Source of the DNA: JAABVY01 sp964627935
Lineage (GTDB): Bacteria > Zixibacteria > MSB-5A5 > JAABVY01
DNA length: 64,000 nucleotides
Reading direction: 5' to 3'
NCBI GenBank assembly: GCA_964627935.1
Contig: CAZVLB010000012.1
Coordinates: 62,001 to 126,000 of the forward strand
The notes beneath the pieces are model-generated. The model did no database searches. It worked only from the letters and a program-made list of their open reading frames with translations, and was not told the origin of the DNA. Shown piece after piece: positions 23,585 through 32,153 of this stretch. Position 1 is the first letter of the stretch. Each line of letters begins with the position of its first letter. The position numbers and the translations under genes are program-made.

Positions 23585-24958
23585 ATGCGAAAAGCTTCTT
23601 CAAAAACCATCTATGTCTGCCAGTCATGCGGGGCGGTTCATGCCAAATGGTCCGGGCGATGTTCCGCTTGCGGTGAATGGAACACATTGACCGAAGAAAG
23701 CGAAAAGCCCGCGGCAAAAGGACGATCATCATCGGCCAGAAAAAACGCCGAGATTCAGACCTATAAACTGTCTGAAATCGGCGGGGATACATCCTACCGC
23801 ATAGTCTCCGGCAATGGCGAATTCGATCGAGCTGTCGGCGGAGGCGTAGTACCGGCCTCATCACTTTTGATAGGCGGCGATCCGGGTATCGGAAAATCAA
23901 CATTGCTTTTGCAACAGGCCGGGAAATTTGCCGAGCAGGGCTTGCGTACACTTTATGTTACCGGAGAGGAATCGCAAAATCAGATCAAAATCCGAGCAGA
24001 TAGGTTGAAAATAGACTCCGATTTAATAGAGGTGGCCTGCCTGATCGATACCGAGGAAATAGTCGCCGCTTTAAATAAGCAGAAGTATGAGTTCCTGATA
24101 CTGGATTCGATACAAACTCTGAAATCACCCTACCTGGAATCATCATCGGGCACAGTCAGCCAGATCCGGGAATCTGTGGGCACAATACTGGATATCTGCC
24201 AGGTAAAACGAATCACCACATTTCTGATCGGCCATGTCACCAAAGAAGGTGCAATTGCCGGGCCCAAGGTGCTCGAGCATATGGTCGATGTGGTGCTGTA
24301 TTTCGAAGGTGAGAAAAACCATCTTTTCAGAATACTGCGCTCAGAGAAAAACCGCTATGGCCCCACCAATGAAATCGGGATTTTTTCAATCGAGGCCTCG
24401 GGGTTGAAAGAGGTCAGCAATCCGTCGACTATATTTATCTCGGGACGCAGCGAGAATGATTTCGGTTCGGTGATTACTGCCGCTATGGAGGGCAGCCGTC
24501 CGATCCTGATAGAGCTGCAGGCGCTGGTCGGTAATACGACCTATGGCTACCCGCAGCGGGTGACCTCCGGCTTCGACCCCAAGCGCCTGGCGCTTTTGCT
24601 GGCAATACTTGAGAAACGTCAGCGTATCAATTTCGGAGATAAAGATGTCTTCGTAAACATTACCGGCGGATTGAAAATCAGCGAACCGGCCATTGATCTT
24701 GCGGTCATTTCGGCCCTGATTTCATCATTCGAGGAAGCGCCGGTGAATCCGAAAACGGTAATCATCGGCGAAATCGGCCTGGGCGGTGAAATTCGTCCCG
24801 TGCCCAATATTGCGAGGCGTCTTTCTGAGGCCAGCCGTCTGGGATTCGAGCGGGCGATTATACCGAATGTTACTGAAATTGAAAAAGAGCTGGCCGTGAA
24901 AATTGAGATTCATAAGGCCGGGCAGATCGCCGATGCGATCAGCCTGGCGTTAACATAG
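23585..24958 (+). CDS. radA: DNA repair protein RadA (Sms)
   Basis: This 457-residue branch-migration helicase acts in recombination. The N-terminal zinc finger is C-x2-C (VCQSCG) and C-x2-C (RCSACGEW). The RecA-like ATPase has Walker A GDPGIGKS and the RadA-specific EKNRYGP motif. The C-terminal Lon-protease-like domain contains NITGGLKISEPAIDLAV. The ATG giving MRKASSKTIYVCQSCG is preferred to a TTG 36 bp upstream because the zinc finger normally starts near residue 10; neither has a strong ribosome site. A flavin reductase gene follows after 13 bp. Confidence 0.95.
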   Translation: MRKASSKTIYVCQSCGAVHAKWSGRCSACGEWNTLTEESEKPAAKGRSSSARKNAEIQTYKLSEIGGDTSYRIVSGNGEFDRAVGGGVVPASSLLIGGDPGIGKSTLLLQQAGKFAEQGLRTLYVTGEESQNQIKIRADRLKIDSDLIEVACLIDTEEIVAALNKQKYEFLILDSIQTLKSPYLESSSGTVSQIRESVGTILDICQVKRITTFLIGHVTKEGAIAGPKVLEHMVDVVLYFEGEKNHLFRILRSEKNRYGPTNEIGIFSIEASGLKEVSNPSTIFISGRSENDFGSVITAAMEGSRPILIELQALVGNTTYGYPQRVTSGFDPKRLALLLAILEKRQRINFGDKDVFVNITGGLKISEPAIDLAVISALISSFEEAPVNPKTVIIGEIGLGGEIRPVPNIARRLSEASRLGFERAIIPNVTEIEKELAVKIEIHKAGQIADAISLALT

Positions 24959-24971
24959 AAGGAGAAGACAA

Positions 24972-25538
24972 ATGGCCAAAATCAAACTTGGAGCACAAAC
25001 TCTTCTGGTCCCTCTTCCGGCTGTGCTCCTGACAGCTAAGATCGAGGGCGAAAAGCCGAATATCATCACGCTCTCATGGACCGGAATCTGCAATTCCATC
25101 CCCCCTATGATCGGAGTGGGTATCCGCGAATCAAGATACAGCTATGGCCTGGTGGTTGAATCGGGGCAGTTCGTTGTCAATATCCCGGGTGAGGGTCAGG
25201 TTGAGGCGACAGATTTCTGCGGCACAAAATCGGGCCGGGATTACGACAAATTCAAGGAATGCGGGCTAACGGCGGTTCCGGCCGACAAGGTCAATGCTCC
25301 CCTGATCAAGGAATGCCCGATCAATATGGAATGTATAGTACGGCATACATTAAAGCTGGGCTCGCATGACTATTTTGTGGGCGAAATCGTGGAAACCCAT
25401 ATTGATGAAAACTGCTGGGACGGAAACAAAATCAATGTCGAGGCAATTCAGCCTTTTGCCTATATGACCAAAAAGCGTTCCTATTACGGCAATTTTAAGG
25501 AGATTTTCGGGGCCTACGGTTCCTCGGGAAAAAGTTGA
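24972..25538 (+). CDS. Flavin reductase family protein
   Basis: The 188-residue protein has an FMN-binding split-barrel fold: N-terminal PLPAVLLTA, the core TLSWTGICNSIPPMIGVGI, then FVVNIPGEGQ and DFCGTKSGRDYDKF. Members reduce flavins or bind FMN in small oxidoreductases, and the substrate is not predictable. AAGGAG lies 7 bp upstream. The stop overlaps the tgt start (TGATG), so the two are co-translated. Confidence 0.88.
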   Translation: MAKIKLGAQTLLVPLPAVLLTAKIEGEKPNIITLSWTGICNSIPPMIGVGIRESRYSYGLVVESGQFVVNIPGEGQVEATDFCGTKSGRDYDKFKECGLTAVPADKVNAPLIKECPINMECIVRHTLKLGSHDYFVGEIVETHIDENCWDGNKINVEAIQPFAYMTKKRSYYGNFKEIFGAYGSSGKS

Positions 25539-26671
25539 TGTCTGAAAATTTCTTTTCTTTTGAATTAATATCCGAAGATCGGGGAAGCCGCGCACGCAGG
25601 GGCCGCTTTCATACACCTCATGGTAGTGTGGAGACACCTGTATTTATGCCGGTGGGTACCTATGGCTCGGTCAAGGCCATGTCTGTCGAGGATCTCGAAA
25701 AACTCGGTTTTCAGATAATTCTCGGCAATACATATCACCTATATCTAAGGCCGGGGGATGAACTGATCGCCGAATGCGGCGGCCTGCATAGATTTAACAG
25801 CTGGAATCATCCGATTCTGACAGATTCGGGCGGATTTCAGATTTTCAGCCTCAAGTCTTTGGTCAAGATCAGCGATGAGGGTGTGCTGTTTCGGTCGCAT
25901 ATTGATGGTTCCTCGCATATGTTTACGCCTAAACGAGTGATCGATATTCAACGCAATCTCGCTTCCGATATTATCATGCCCCTGGATATTTGCCTGGAAT
26001 ATCCGGCGTCAAAAGCGGAGGCATACCAGGCACTTGTAAAAACCGACCGCTGGGAAAAGGAGGCTCGCGATTACTGGGCGGAAAATCACAATAATCAGGC
26101 CCTGTTTGGAATCGTACAGGGTTCGGTATATACGGAATTGCGTAAAATCGCGGCTGAAAAGACCATGCAGCATGATTTTCCGGGGTATGCGATCGGGGGA
26201 TTATCAGTCGGCGAGCCGATCGAGATTATGTATGAAATGACCGAGGCGGTAACCGAATATCTGCCAGGTGATAAGCCCCGCTACCTGATGGGCCTGGGGT
26301 CTCCGGTGGAACTGCTGGAATCGGTGGCGCGGGGCATCGATATGTTCGATTGTGTTATGCCGACCCGCAATGCGCGCAACGGGACATTGTTCACCAATCA
26401 GGGCAAGATGACGATCAAGGCCGCCCGCTACAAACGTGATTATCGCCCGATTGACGAGCAATGCGGATGCCCCGTATGTCGAAAATACAACCGCGCCTAC
26501 CTCAGGCATCTGTTTAATGTCAACGAACCCTCGGTTTTGCGTCTGGCCACGATTCACAACCTATATTTTATTGGCCGGCTCATGGCCGGTGCCCGCAAGG
26601 CCCTGGAAGAGGGCAACTTCTGCTCCTACCTGGAACATTTTAGGGGATTGTATGTTAAAGTTATCGATTAA
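25538..26671 (+). CDS. tgt: tRNA-guanine(34) transglycosylase
   Basis: The enzyme exchanges G34 for the queuosine precursor preQ1 in tRNAs for Asp, Asn, His and Tyr. The 377-residue protein has GNTYHLYLRPG, ILTDSGGFQIFSL with its catalytic Asp, and IVQGSVY. The nucleophile region reads MFDCVMPTRNARNG, and the zinc site is CGCPVCRKY with a downstream His. The start ATG overlaps the preceding stop by one base. It leads into the yajC unit, as tgt-yajC does in many bacteria. Confidence 0.97.
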   Translation: MSENFFSFELISEDRGSRARRGRFHTPHGSVETPVFMPVGTYGSVKAMSVEDLEKLGFQIILGNTYHLYLRPGDELIAECGGLHRFNSWNHPILTDSGGFQIFSLKSLVKISDEGVLFRSHIDGSSHMFTPKRVIDIQRNLASDIIMPLDICLEYPASKAEAYQALVKTDRWEKEARDYWAENHNNQALFGIVQGSVYTELRKIAAEKTMQHDFPGYAIGGLSVGEPIEIMYEMTEAVTEYLPGDKPRYLMGLGSPVELLESVARGIDMFDCVMPTRNARNGTLFTNQGKMTIKAARYKRDYRPIDEQCGCPVCRKYNRAYLRHLFNVNEPSVLRLATIHNLYFIGRLMAGARKALEEGNFCSYLEHFRGLYVKVID

Positions 26672-26676
26672 AATAC

Positions 26677-26706
26677 TTGACATTTTTTGCCCTCTTGGAG
26701 TACATT
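26677..26706 (+). promoter_or_regulatory. Sigma-70-type promoter of yajC-def-fmt-rng
   Basis: Consensus TTGACA, 18 bp, TACATT, about 40 bp upstream of the yajC start. Confidence 0.65.
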
Positions 26707-26745
26707 GCAAGATTAAATATTTTCTGAACAGATTATGGAGGTCAA

Positions 26746-27057
26746 GTGTTTAATTTTATGTCACTTATAGCTGCTCAGCCGCAGGGCGGGGGAAGCCTTT
26801 TCACCATGTTGATTCCCTTTGCTCTGATGTTCGCGGTGCTTTATTTTTTGATTATTCGTCCGCAACAGAAGAGGCAAAAACAGCATCAGGAAATGCTCGG
26901 CACGCTGAAAAAAGGTGACCGTGTGGTGACATCATCGGGGATGTACGGTACTATTTTTGCGATTCAGGACGATCAAAATAAAGTGGTTCTTAAGATTACC
27001 GATGATATTAAAGTAGAATTCGTTAAGAGTGCAATTGCAAATAAAGTTGAAGCATAA
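26746..27057 (+). CDS. yajC: Preprotein translocase subunit YajC
   Basis: This 103-residue single-pass protein of the SecDF-YajC complex has a hydrophobic segment at about 18-37, then RPQQKRQKQHQEML and the conserved LKKGDRVVTSSGMYGTI. GTG 26746 is 3 bp from GGAGGT; an ATG 12 bp downstream is an alternative start. SecD and SecF, which often follow, are absent; peptide deformylase follows instead. Confidence 0.95.
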   Translation: MFNFMSLIAAQPQGGGSLFTMLIPFALMFAVLYFLIIRPQQKRQKQHQEMLGTLKKGDRVVTSSGMYGTIFAIQDDQNKVVLKITDDIKVEFVKSAIANKVEA

Positions 27058-27066
27058 TAAATTTTT

Positions 27067-27570
27067 ATGGCTATTCGGCAAATAGTCCGTTACGGTGATC
27101 CGGTTTTACGTAAACCGGCCGAAGCGGTAGAAAAAATTGATGAAGAAGTCAAGGGCCTTGTGCAGGATATGTTCGACACCCTGCGCAATGCCAAAGGGCT
27201 TGGTTTGGCTGCGCCGCAGGTCGGTGTCAGCAAGAGAGTTTTTATTGTCGACCTGACTCAGGTTGACTTCGATGCAGAACCACTGGTTTTGATAAATCCC
27301 GAAATTGTCGAGATGAAGGGTGAGATTGTAGGTGAAGAGGGCTGTTTATCTTTTCCCGGTCTCTATTTCGATGTTGCTCGAGCGGAGCATGTGGTCATCG
27401 AGTTTACCGATCTCGAAGGTAAACGCAAGCGTATCAAGGCTTATGGATTGACCGCACGTGCTCTTCAGCATGAAAACGATCATCTCAATGCAAAGCTCTT
27501 TATCGATTATCTCTCCGCCGCCCAGCGCGATCTTTTTGCCGGAAAGCTGAAAAAGATTAAAGTCGGCTGA
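27067..27570 (+). CDS. def: Peptide deformylase
   Basis: This enzyme removes the formyl group from nascent proteins. The 167-residue length is normal. All three motifs are intact: GLGLAAPQVG, EGCLSFPG (metal Cys) and QHENDHL (metal His pair and catalytic Glu). It is paired with fmt, which adds the same formyl group to the initiator tRNA. Confidence 0.97.
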   Translation: MAIRQIVRYGDPVLRKPAEAVEKIDEEVKGLVQDMFDTLRNAKGLGLAAPQVGVSKRVFIVDLTQVDFDAEPLVLINPEIVEMKGEIVGEEGCLSFPGLYFDVARAEHVVIEFTDLEGKRKRIKAYGLTARALQHENDHLNAKLFIDYLSAAQRDLFAGKLKKIKVG

Positions 27571-27572
27571 AG

Positions 27573-28505
27573 ATGCGTCTAATCTTCATGGGCAATCCGC
27601 AATTCGCGGTGCCGTCTTTAGAGAAGCTATTATCTTCCGATCACGAGGTGTCCACTGTTGTCACCTCACCTGATCGTCCCAGAGGGAGAGGAAAAAAGCT
27701 ATCGTCTCCTGCAGTGGCACAATGTGCCAAAAAACATGGATTAAACTTGATCCAGCAGGGCAATTTAAAAGACGAGGGCTTCCTTGAAAAGATTTCCGCA
27801 CTGGCCGTGACACTTTTTGTGGTCGTGGCATTCCGGATACTTCCGGTTGAACTATTCAGCATCCCTCCCAAAGGCGCGATCAATCTGCACGCTTCGCTTC
27901 TGCCCAAATATCGCGGAGCCGCTCCAATCCAATGGGCCCTGATCAACGGCGAGAGCCGTACCGGGCTGACCACTTTTCAAATACAAAAAAGAGTCGACAC
28001 AGGCGGAATCCTGTTACAGCAGGAGGTCCCGATCGGTGAGAATGAAATCGCCGATGAGCTGTCGCAACGCATGTCATTGATTGGAGCCGATCTCCTGCTG
28101 CGAACAATAGACGGTCTGGAAAGCGGTGAGCTTGAGGCTCAGCCGCAGGATGATTCAGGGATTACCAGGGCCCCCAAGATCAATCCCGAGGACGGCCTGA
28201 TTGACTGGTCGAAACCCTCGCATGAGATTGTCAATCTTGTACGCGGGCTCTCATCCAAACCGGGCGCCTATACGCATTATCAGGGAAAGAAGCTGAAAAT
28301 CTACCGTGCTCATGAAATCAGCCCCGAGCAACCCGGCGCTGAGCCGGGAAAAGTGTTATCCGTAGATCCCAAATGCGGGCTGATAGTCAAGAGCGGTAAT
28401 GGTGCGGTGCAGATCGATGATATCCAGATGGAAGGTAAGAAGCGGATGGCCTGCTGCGATTATGTTCGCGGTTGTCCGATTGAAAAAGGGCAGGCTCTGG
28501 GTTAG
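27573..28505 (+). CDS. fmt: Methionyl-tRNA formyltransferase
   Basis: This enzyme formylates initiator Met-tRNA using 10-formyl-tetrahydrofolate. The 310-residue protein has the N-terminal Rossmann start MRLIFMGNPQFAVPSL. The catalytic region reads INLHASLLPKYRGAAPI with Asn and His, and a C-terminal OB-like tRNA-binding domain begins around residue 205. It is separated from def by 2 bp. Confidence 0.97.
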   Translation: MRLIFMGNPQFAVPSLEKLLSSDHEVSTVVTSPDRPRGRGKKLSSPAVAQCAKKHGLNLIQQGNLKDEGFLEKISALAVTLFVVVAFRILPVELFSIPPKGAINLHASLLPKYRGAAPIQWALINGESRTGLTTFQIQKRVDTGGILLQQEVPIGENEIADELSQRMSLIGADLLLRTIDGLESGELEAQPQDDSGITRAPKINPEDGLIDWSKPSHEIVNLVRGLSSKPGAYTHYQGKKLKIYRAHEISPEQPGAEPGKVLSVDPKCGLIVKSGNGAVQIDDIQMEGKKRMACCDYVRGCPIEKGQALG

Positions 28506-28537
28506 ATGCAGCTCAGCCATACAGGCAGGAGTTGCTA

Positions 28538-30130
28538 ATGGATCAAAATATCATCATCAATGCCGACCTGCATGAAACCCGTATTGCCATTCTGGAAGAC
28601 GGCAAGCTGGTTGAGCTATTGGTGGAACGTCCCGACGAGGAACGAAATGTTGGGGCAATTTACAAGGGCAAGGTGGCCGCCGTATTACCCGGCATGCAGG
28701 CCGCCTTCGTGGAACTGGGGCTGGATCGCACCGCCTTTCTGCATATATCCGACGTCGGTTTCGATTCCAGCGCGTCATCGCGCTATGATTTCGATATCAT
28801 CGATGACGAAGAGACTAACGGCGGGCCGGAACTGATCCGCAAAACCAGGCAGACACCGATCGAAACCCTGATCAAGAAGGATCAGGATATCCTGGTGCAG
28901 GTGATCAAGGAACCGCTGGGCCAGAAAGGCGCGCGTGTCTCCACCTCGGTATCATTGCCGGGAAGATTTATTGTCCTTGTCCCCAACGAGCGTCATGTAC
29001 GCGTTTCTCGCAAAATCACCAACTGGAATGAGCGCAAACGGTTGAGGCGGATTTTATTCGATCTCAAGCCTGATGGTTTCGGGGTGATTATCCGCACCGA
29101 GGCTGAGGGCCAGCCGGAAAAGGTTCTGCGCAAGGACCTCAAGCGACTGGTCAAATTCTGGAGCCGGGCCATGAAAAAATACGATCGCAGCAAAGCCCCC
29201 CAGCTTTTGCACCAGGATGTCGGCATCGAATCCTCGATTATCAGGGATATCTTCTCCGATGAAACCTCCAAGCTGGTGGTCGATTCCAAAGATGCTTACA
29301 AGAGAATTATCTCATATGTGCGTGCTGTGGCCCCGCATCTTAAGACCAGGGTTGAATTTTATCGCGGTGCTGTACCGATTTTCGATGTCTACGGCATCGA
29401 ACAGGAAATCGATAAGATGCTGGAACGGCGGGTCTGGATCAAGAAAGGCTCGTACCTGATTATCGATCAGACTGAGGCTATGGTTACGATCGATGTCAAT
29501 ACCGGACGATTTGTCGGTTCCAAGAACCAGGAAAGCACAATTTTGCGTGTGAATATGGAAGCTGCGCGGGAAATTGCCCGCCAGATTCGCCTGCGAGATA
29601 TCGGCGGATTGATCGTAATCGATTTTATCGATATGTATAACCGCGAAAATCGCAGAAAACTGTTCGAGGAATTCAAGAGTCTGTTCAAGTATGACCGGGC
29701 CAAGAATTCGATCCTGCCGGTTTCTGATTTCGGCTTGATTGAGATGACCCGTCAGCGCAGCAGGCCGTCATTGCTGCAGGCCTTTTCAACCATCTGCCCC
29801 ACATGCCAGGGGCTGGGTCGAATTTATTCCCCGGAGACAGTTGTAATGAGGATCGAAAGATGGTTCGCGCGGGCTAAAGCCGGTTCCAAGTATAAAAAAT
29901 ATGACCTGATCATACATCCCAATATCGCCAGCATTCTGGATGGCGAGCGCAGTGACAAGCTCAAGGATATCTGCAGAAAATATCGTTTCAAGATTTATCT
30001 TGATGTGGATGATACGCTGGCGCAGGACAATTACCGGATTATTTCCCGTGACGAAAACATGGATATCACGGAGATGTTCAAGACCAAGGCGGAACTTGCC
30101 GCCGATGAGGTTCATGAACAGGCCGGTTAG
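28538..30130 (+). CDS. rng: Ribonuclease G/E family endoribonuclease
   Basis: The 530-residue enzyme has an S1 RNA-binding domain (about 35-125; GAIYKGKVAAVLPGMQAAFVE), then the 5'-sensor and RNase H-like parts. The metal-binding aspartates are in VTIDVNTGRFVG and GGLIVIDFIDM, and the zinc-link is CPTCQGLG. It lacks the long C-terminal scaffold of RNase E, so it is RNase G-like; it should act in 16S rRNA 5' maturation and mRNA decay. ATG 28538 (AGGAG 6 bp upstream) is chosen over a TTG 6 bp earlier. It ends the yajC-def-fmt-rng unit. Confidence 0.94.
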   Translation: MDQNIIINADLHETRIAILEDGKLVELLVERPDEERNVGAIYKGKVAAVLPGMQAAFVELGLDRTAFLHISDVGFDSSASSRYDFDIIDDEETNGGPELIRKTRQTPIETLIKKDQDILVQVIKEPLGQKGARVSTSVSLPGRFIVLVPNERHVRVSRKITNWNERKRLRRILFDLKPDGFGVIIRTEAEGQPEKVLRKDLKRLVKFWSRAMKKYDRSKAPQLLHQDVGIESSIIRDIFSDETSKLVVDSKDAYKRIISYVRAVAPHLKTRVEFYRGAVPIFDVYGIEQEIDKMLERRVWIKKGSYLIIDQTEAMVTIDVNTGRFVGSKNQESTILRVNMEAAREIARQIRLRDIGGLIVIDFIDMYNRENRRKLFEEFKSLFKYDRAKNSILPVSDFGLIEMTRQRSRPSLLQAFSTICPTCQGLGRIYSPETVVMRIERWFARAKAGSKYKKYDLIIHPNIASILDGERSDKLKDICRKYRFKIYLDVDDTLAQDNYRIISRDENMDITEMFKTKAELAADEVHEQAG

Positions 30131-30150
30131 AAATATAGATTTAACCAAAA

Positions 30151-30182
30151 AAAAGACGGTTCCGAATTGGAGCCGTCTTTTT
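30151..30182. terminator. Bidirectional terminator between rng and the ppiD-like gene
   Basis: Stem AAAAGACGGTTCC / GGAGCCGTCTTTT with one G-T wobble and a 5-base loop. The A tract on the left and T tract on the right let it work for both converging genes. Confidence 0.88.
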
Positions 30183-30203
30183 ATTTGCAATTGCAATTGC
30201 CTG

Positions 30204-32042
30204 TTAGAATGCCCAGATATACGGCAGGTTGCGGAAGTCATCGACATCCGCATCCTTCATCAGTTCCTGTGTCCAGTTCTGCGTGGTGGCACGAACCTTC
30301 TGGGCCCAGATGGCATTATAAAGCTGCTCTCGCTGCATATCGAATTCGGCCGGATTAAAGACCTTGCCGGTACGCACCATGACAGTAACACCTGCCCTAG
30401 TATAAACCGGCCCGGTAACCATGTTTTCATTATCGAGCAGGCTGAAAGCGGCGCCCACGAACTGCGGATCGGAGCTGTACTGGGTGGCCTGCTGATCGAC
30501 TCTGGTAAAGAAATCGGTTGACTGGAATTCGGCATTGTATTTTTCGGCCGCGGCACGCAGATCCATGGACTGACGTGTTTCCCTGTAGATCTTTTCCGCT
30601 ATATCATAAGCACGATTCATGAGGGTTTCACGCCGCAGATCATTGGCGGCAAACTCGTAAGCTTCCTCAAAACTCAGAATTCTTTCCGGCTTGCGTTCTT
30701 TCAGCTTCGCAACAACGAAACGGAAGAAGCTGGAACGCGGATTGGCCACCATGATAACATCGGAAAGGGCGCCTTTTTTGGCCTCGAAGCCAAACTCATT
30801 GGCTTCCGGCGAACCACCGATATTACCTGCCGCATTGCCCTCGAAGAATGGTCCCGAACTGCGCACGCTGTAGCCATATTTTGCGGCGGCCGAATCGAGC
30901 CCGATCTTTTTGGCTTCATCATGCAATGTCTTGGCCTTGGTATAAAAATCAGAAAATGTATCGCCTGAGGGCCTGATCTTCTTTACGATCTGGAACAGAT
31001 GAACCTCTTCCTCACCCTCATCATTTGTGCGTTTGCCATAGGACTTGATAATCCTGTAACCATCACGTGGCGACAGAATCGGCTCGGGATAAATCTGGCC
31101 CGAATCGAGCTGGAAGGCTATCGTATCCAGTTCTGGATAACGGCCTTTTTTGATCCAGCCCATCTCGCCGCCGGTCTGCTGGGCGCGGGTATCATCGGAT
31201 ACAATCGAAGCCAGGGCCGGGAAAATATCTTGTTCGGCTTCACGGGCCTGCATGATCCACATCTCCAGATCGGAGGTATTTATGCTGTCGGAATGAGTCG
31301 GCTGAACATCAAAAGCTACATAGTCCAGTTCGGCCTGCGGTTCACGCTTATATTTATCCTGGTTTTCTTCATAGTATTTGCGCACATCGGCAGAATCGAA
31401 TTCCGGCTCAGGCTCGAGCACATCATTGATACCTACCATGGCATACTCGATTTTGATCTGCTCATTGTTCTTGCGGAACTCGCGCATCATCTCCTCCGGC
31501 GTTATCTGTATCGCCGAACGCATCAGCTCGGAAAGTTGCAGGCGCAGAATACGCGGTTCCTCCTGCATCTCGATATAGGCCACTGTCTGTGACATATTCG
31601 GATCGGTCAGGAACTGACGGTATTTCTGCATATCGAACTGCCCGTTAGTCTGGAAATTGGGATCGTTCCAGAGATACTGGGGAGGGTAGTTCATGAGATA
31701 ATCATAAAGCTCACGATCTGAAACTGTCAGTCCCAGGTCCTGGATGTACTGCTGAAGTACTATATCCCGCACGAGCTGATCCCAGGCCTGCTGGCGAATG
31801 ACCACTTCATTCGACCAGTCGACATGAACCATGCCGCCCTGATTGTATTGCTGACGCAGGTTTTGCACGAGGTTTTCGTAGATCTGAGGCTCGATTTCCT
31901 CTTCATTGATCGTGGCAATATAACCCTTAGCCTGCGAACCCGTACCGATATCCATACCCCATGCGAATATAATCGACCCGACGAATGCGATGACGACGAA
32001 GATCAGGAAGGCTTTACTGAAATTGCGCAATTGCTGCATCAT
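30204..32042 (-). CDS. PpiD/SurA-like periplasmic peptidyl-prolyl isomerase
   Basis: The 612-residue protein is anchored by one N-terminal membrane segment (about 12-30, AFLIFVVIAFVGSIIF). A SurA_N-type chaperone region follows, then a parvulin domain (about 225-345) containing GGEMGWIKKGRY and SPRDGYRII. A long C-terminal chaperone part (to 612) includes a second degenerate parvulin-like segment. It should help fold proteins leaving the Sec translocon. AAGGAG is 9 bp upstream of the first of two ATG codons. Confidence 0.9.
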   Translation of the reverse strand: MMQQLRNFSKAFLIFVVIAFVGSIIFAWGMDIGTGSQAKGYIATINEEEIEPQIYENLVQNLRQQYNQGGMVHVDWSNEVVIRQQAWDQLVRDIVLQQYIQDLGLTVSDRELYDYLMNYPPQYLWNDPNFQTNGQFDMQKYRQFLTDPNMSQTVAYIEMQEEPRILRLQLSELMRSAIQITPEEMMREFRKNNEQIKIEYAMVGINDVLEPEPEFDSADVRKYYEENQDKYKREPQAELDYVAFDVQPTHSDSINTSDLEMWIMQAREAEQDIFPALASIVSDDTRAQQTGGEMGWIKKGRYPELDTIAFQLDSGQIYPEPILSPRDGYRIIKSYGKRTNDEGEEEVHLFQIVKKIRPSGDTFSDFYTKAKTLHDEAKKIGLDSAAAKYGYSVRSSGPFFEGNAAGNIGGSPEANEFGFEAKKGALSDVIMVANPRSSFFRFVVAKLKERKPERILSFEEAYEFAANDLRRETLMNRAYDIAEKIYRETRQSMDLRAAAEKYNAEFQSTDFFTRVDQQATQYSSDPQFVGAAFSLLDNENMVTGPVYTRAGVTVMVRTGKVFNPAEFDMQREQLYNAIWAQKVRATTQNWTQELMKDADVDDFRNLPYIWAF

Positions 32043-32077
32043 AGCGATTTTCTCCTTGTATTTTATATCAAATTTTC

Positions 32078-32105
32078 AATATATGATAGCCTGAATCATA
32101 CGCAA
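32078..32105 (-). promoter_or_regulatory. Sigma-70-type promoter of the ppiD-like gene
   Basis: On the minus strand TTGCGT, 16 bp, TATATT: identical boxes and spacing to the prs promoter. The predicted leader is about 30 bases. Confidence 0.6.
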
Positions 32106-32153
32106 GTATTTTTTGTTATACTAAACTAATCCCATTTTGTTTGTACAACATTT

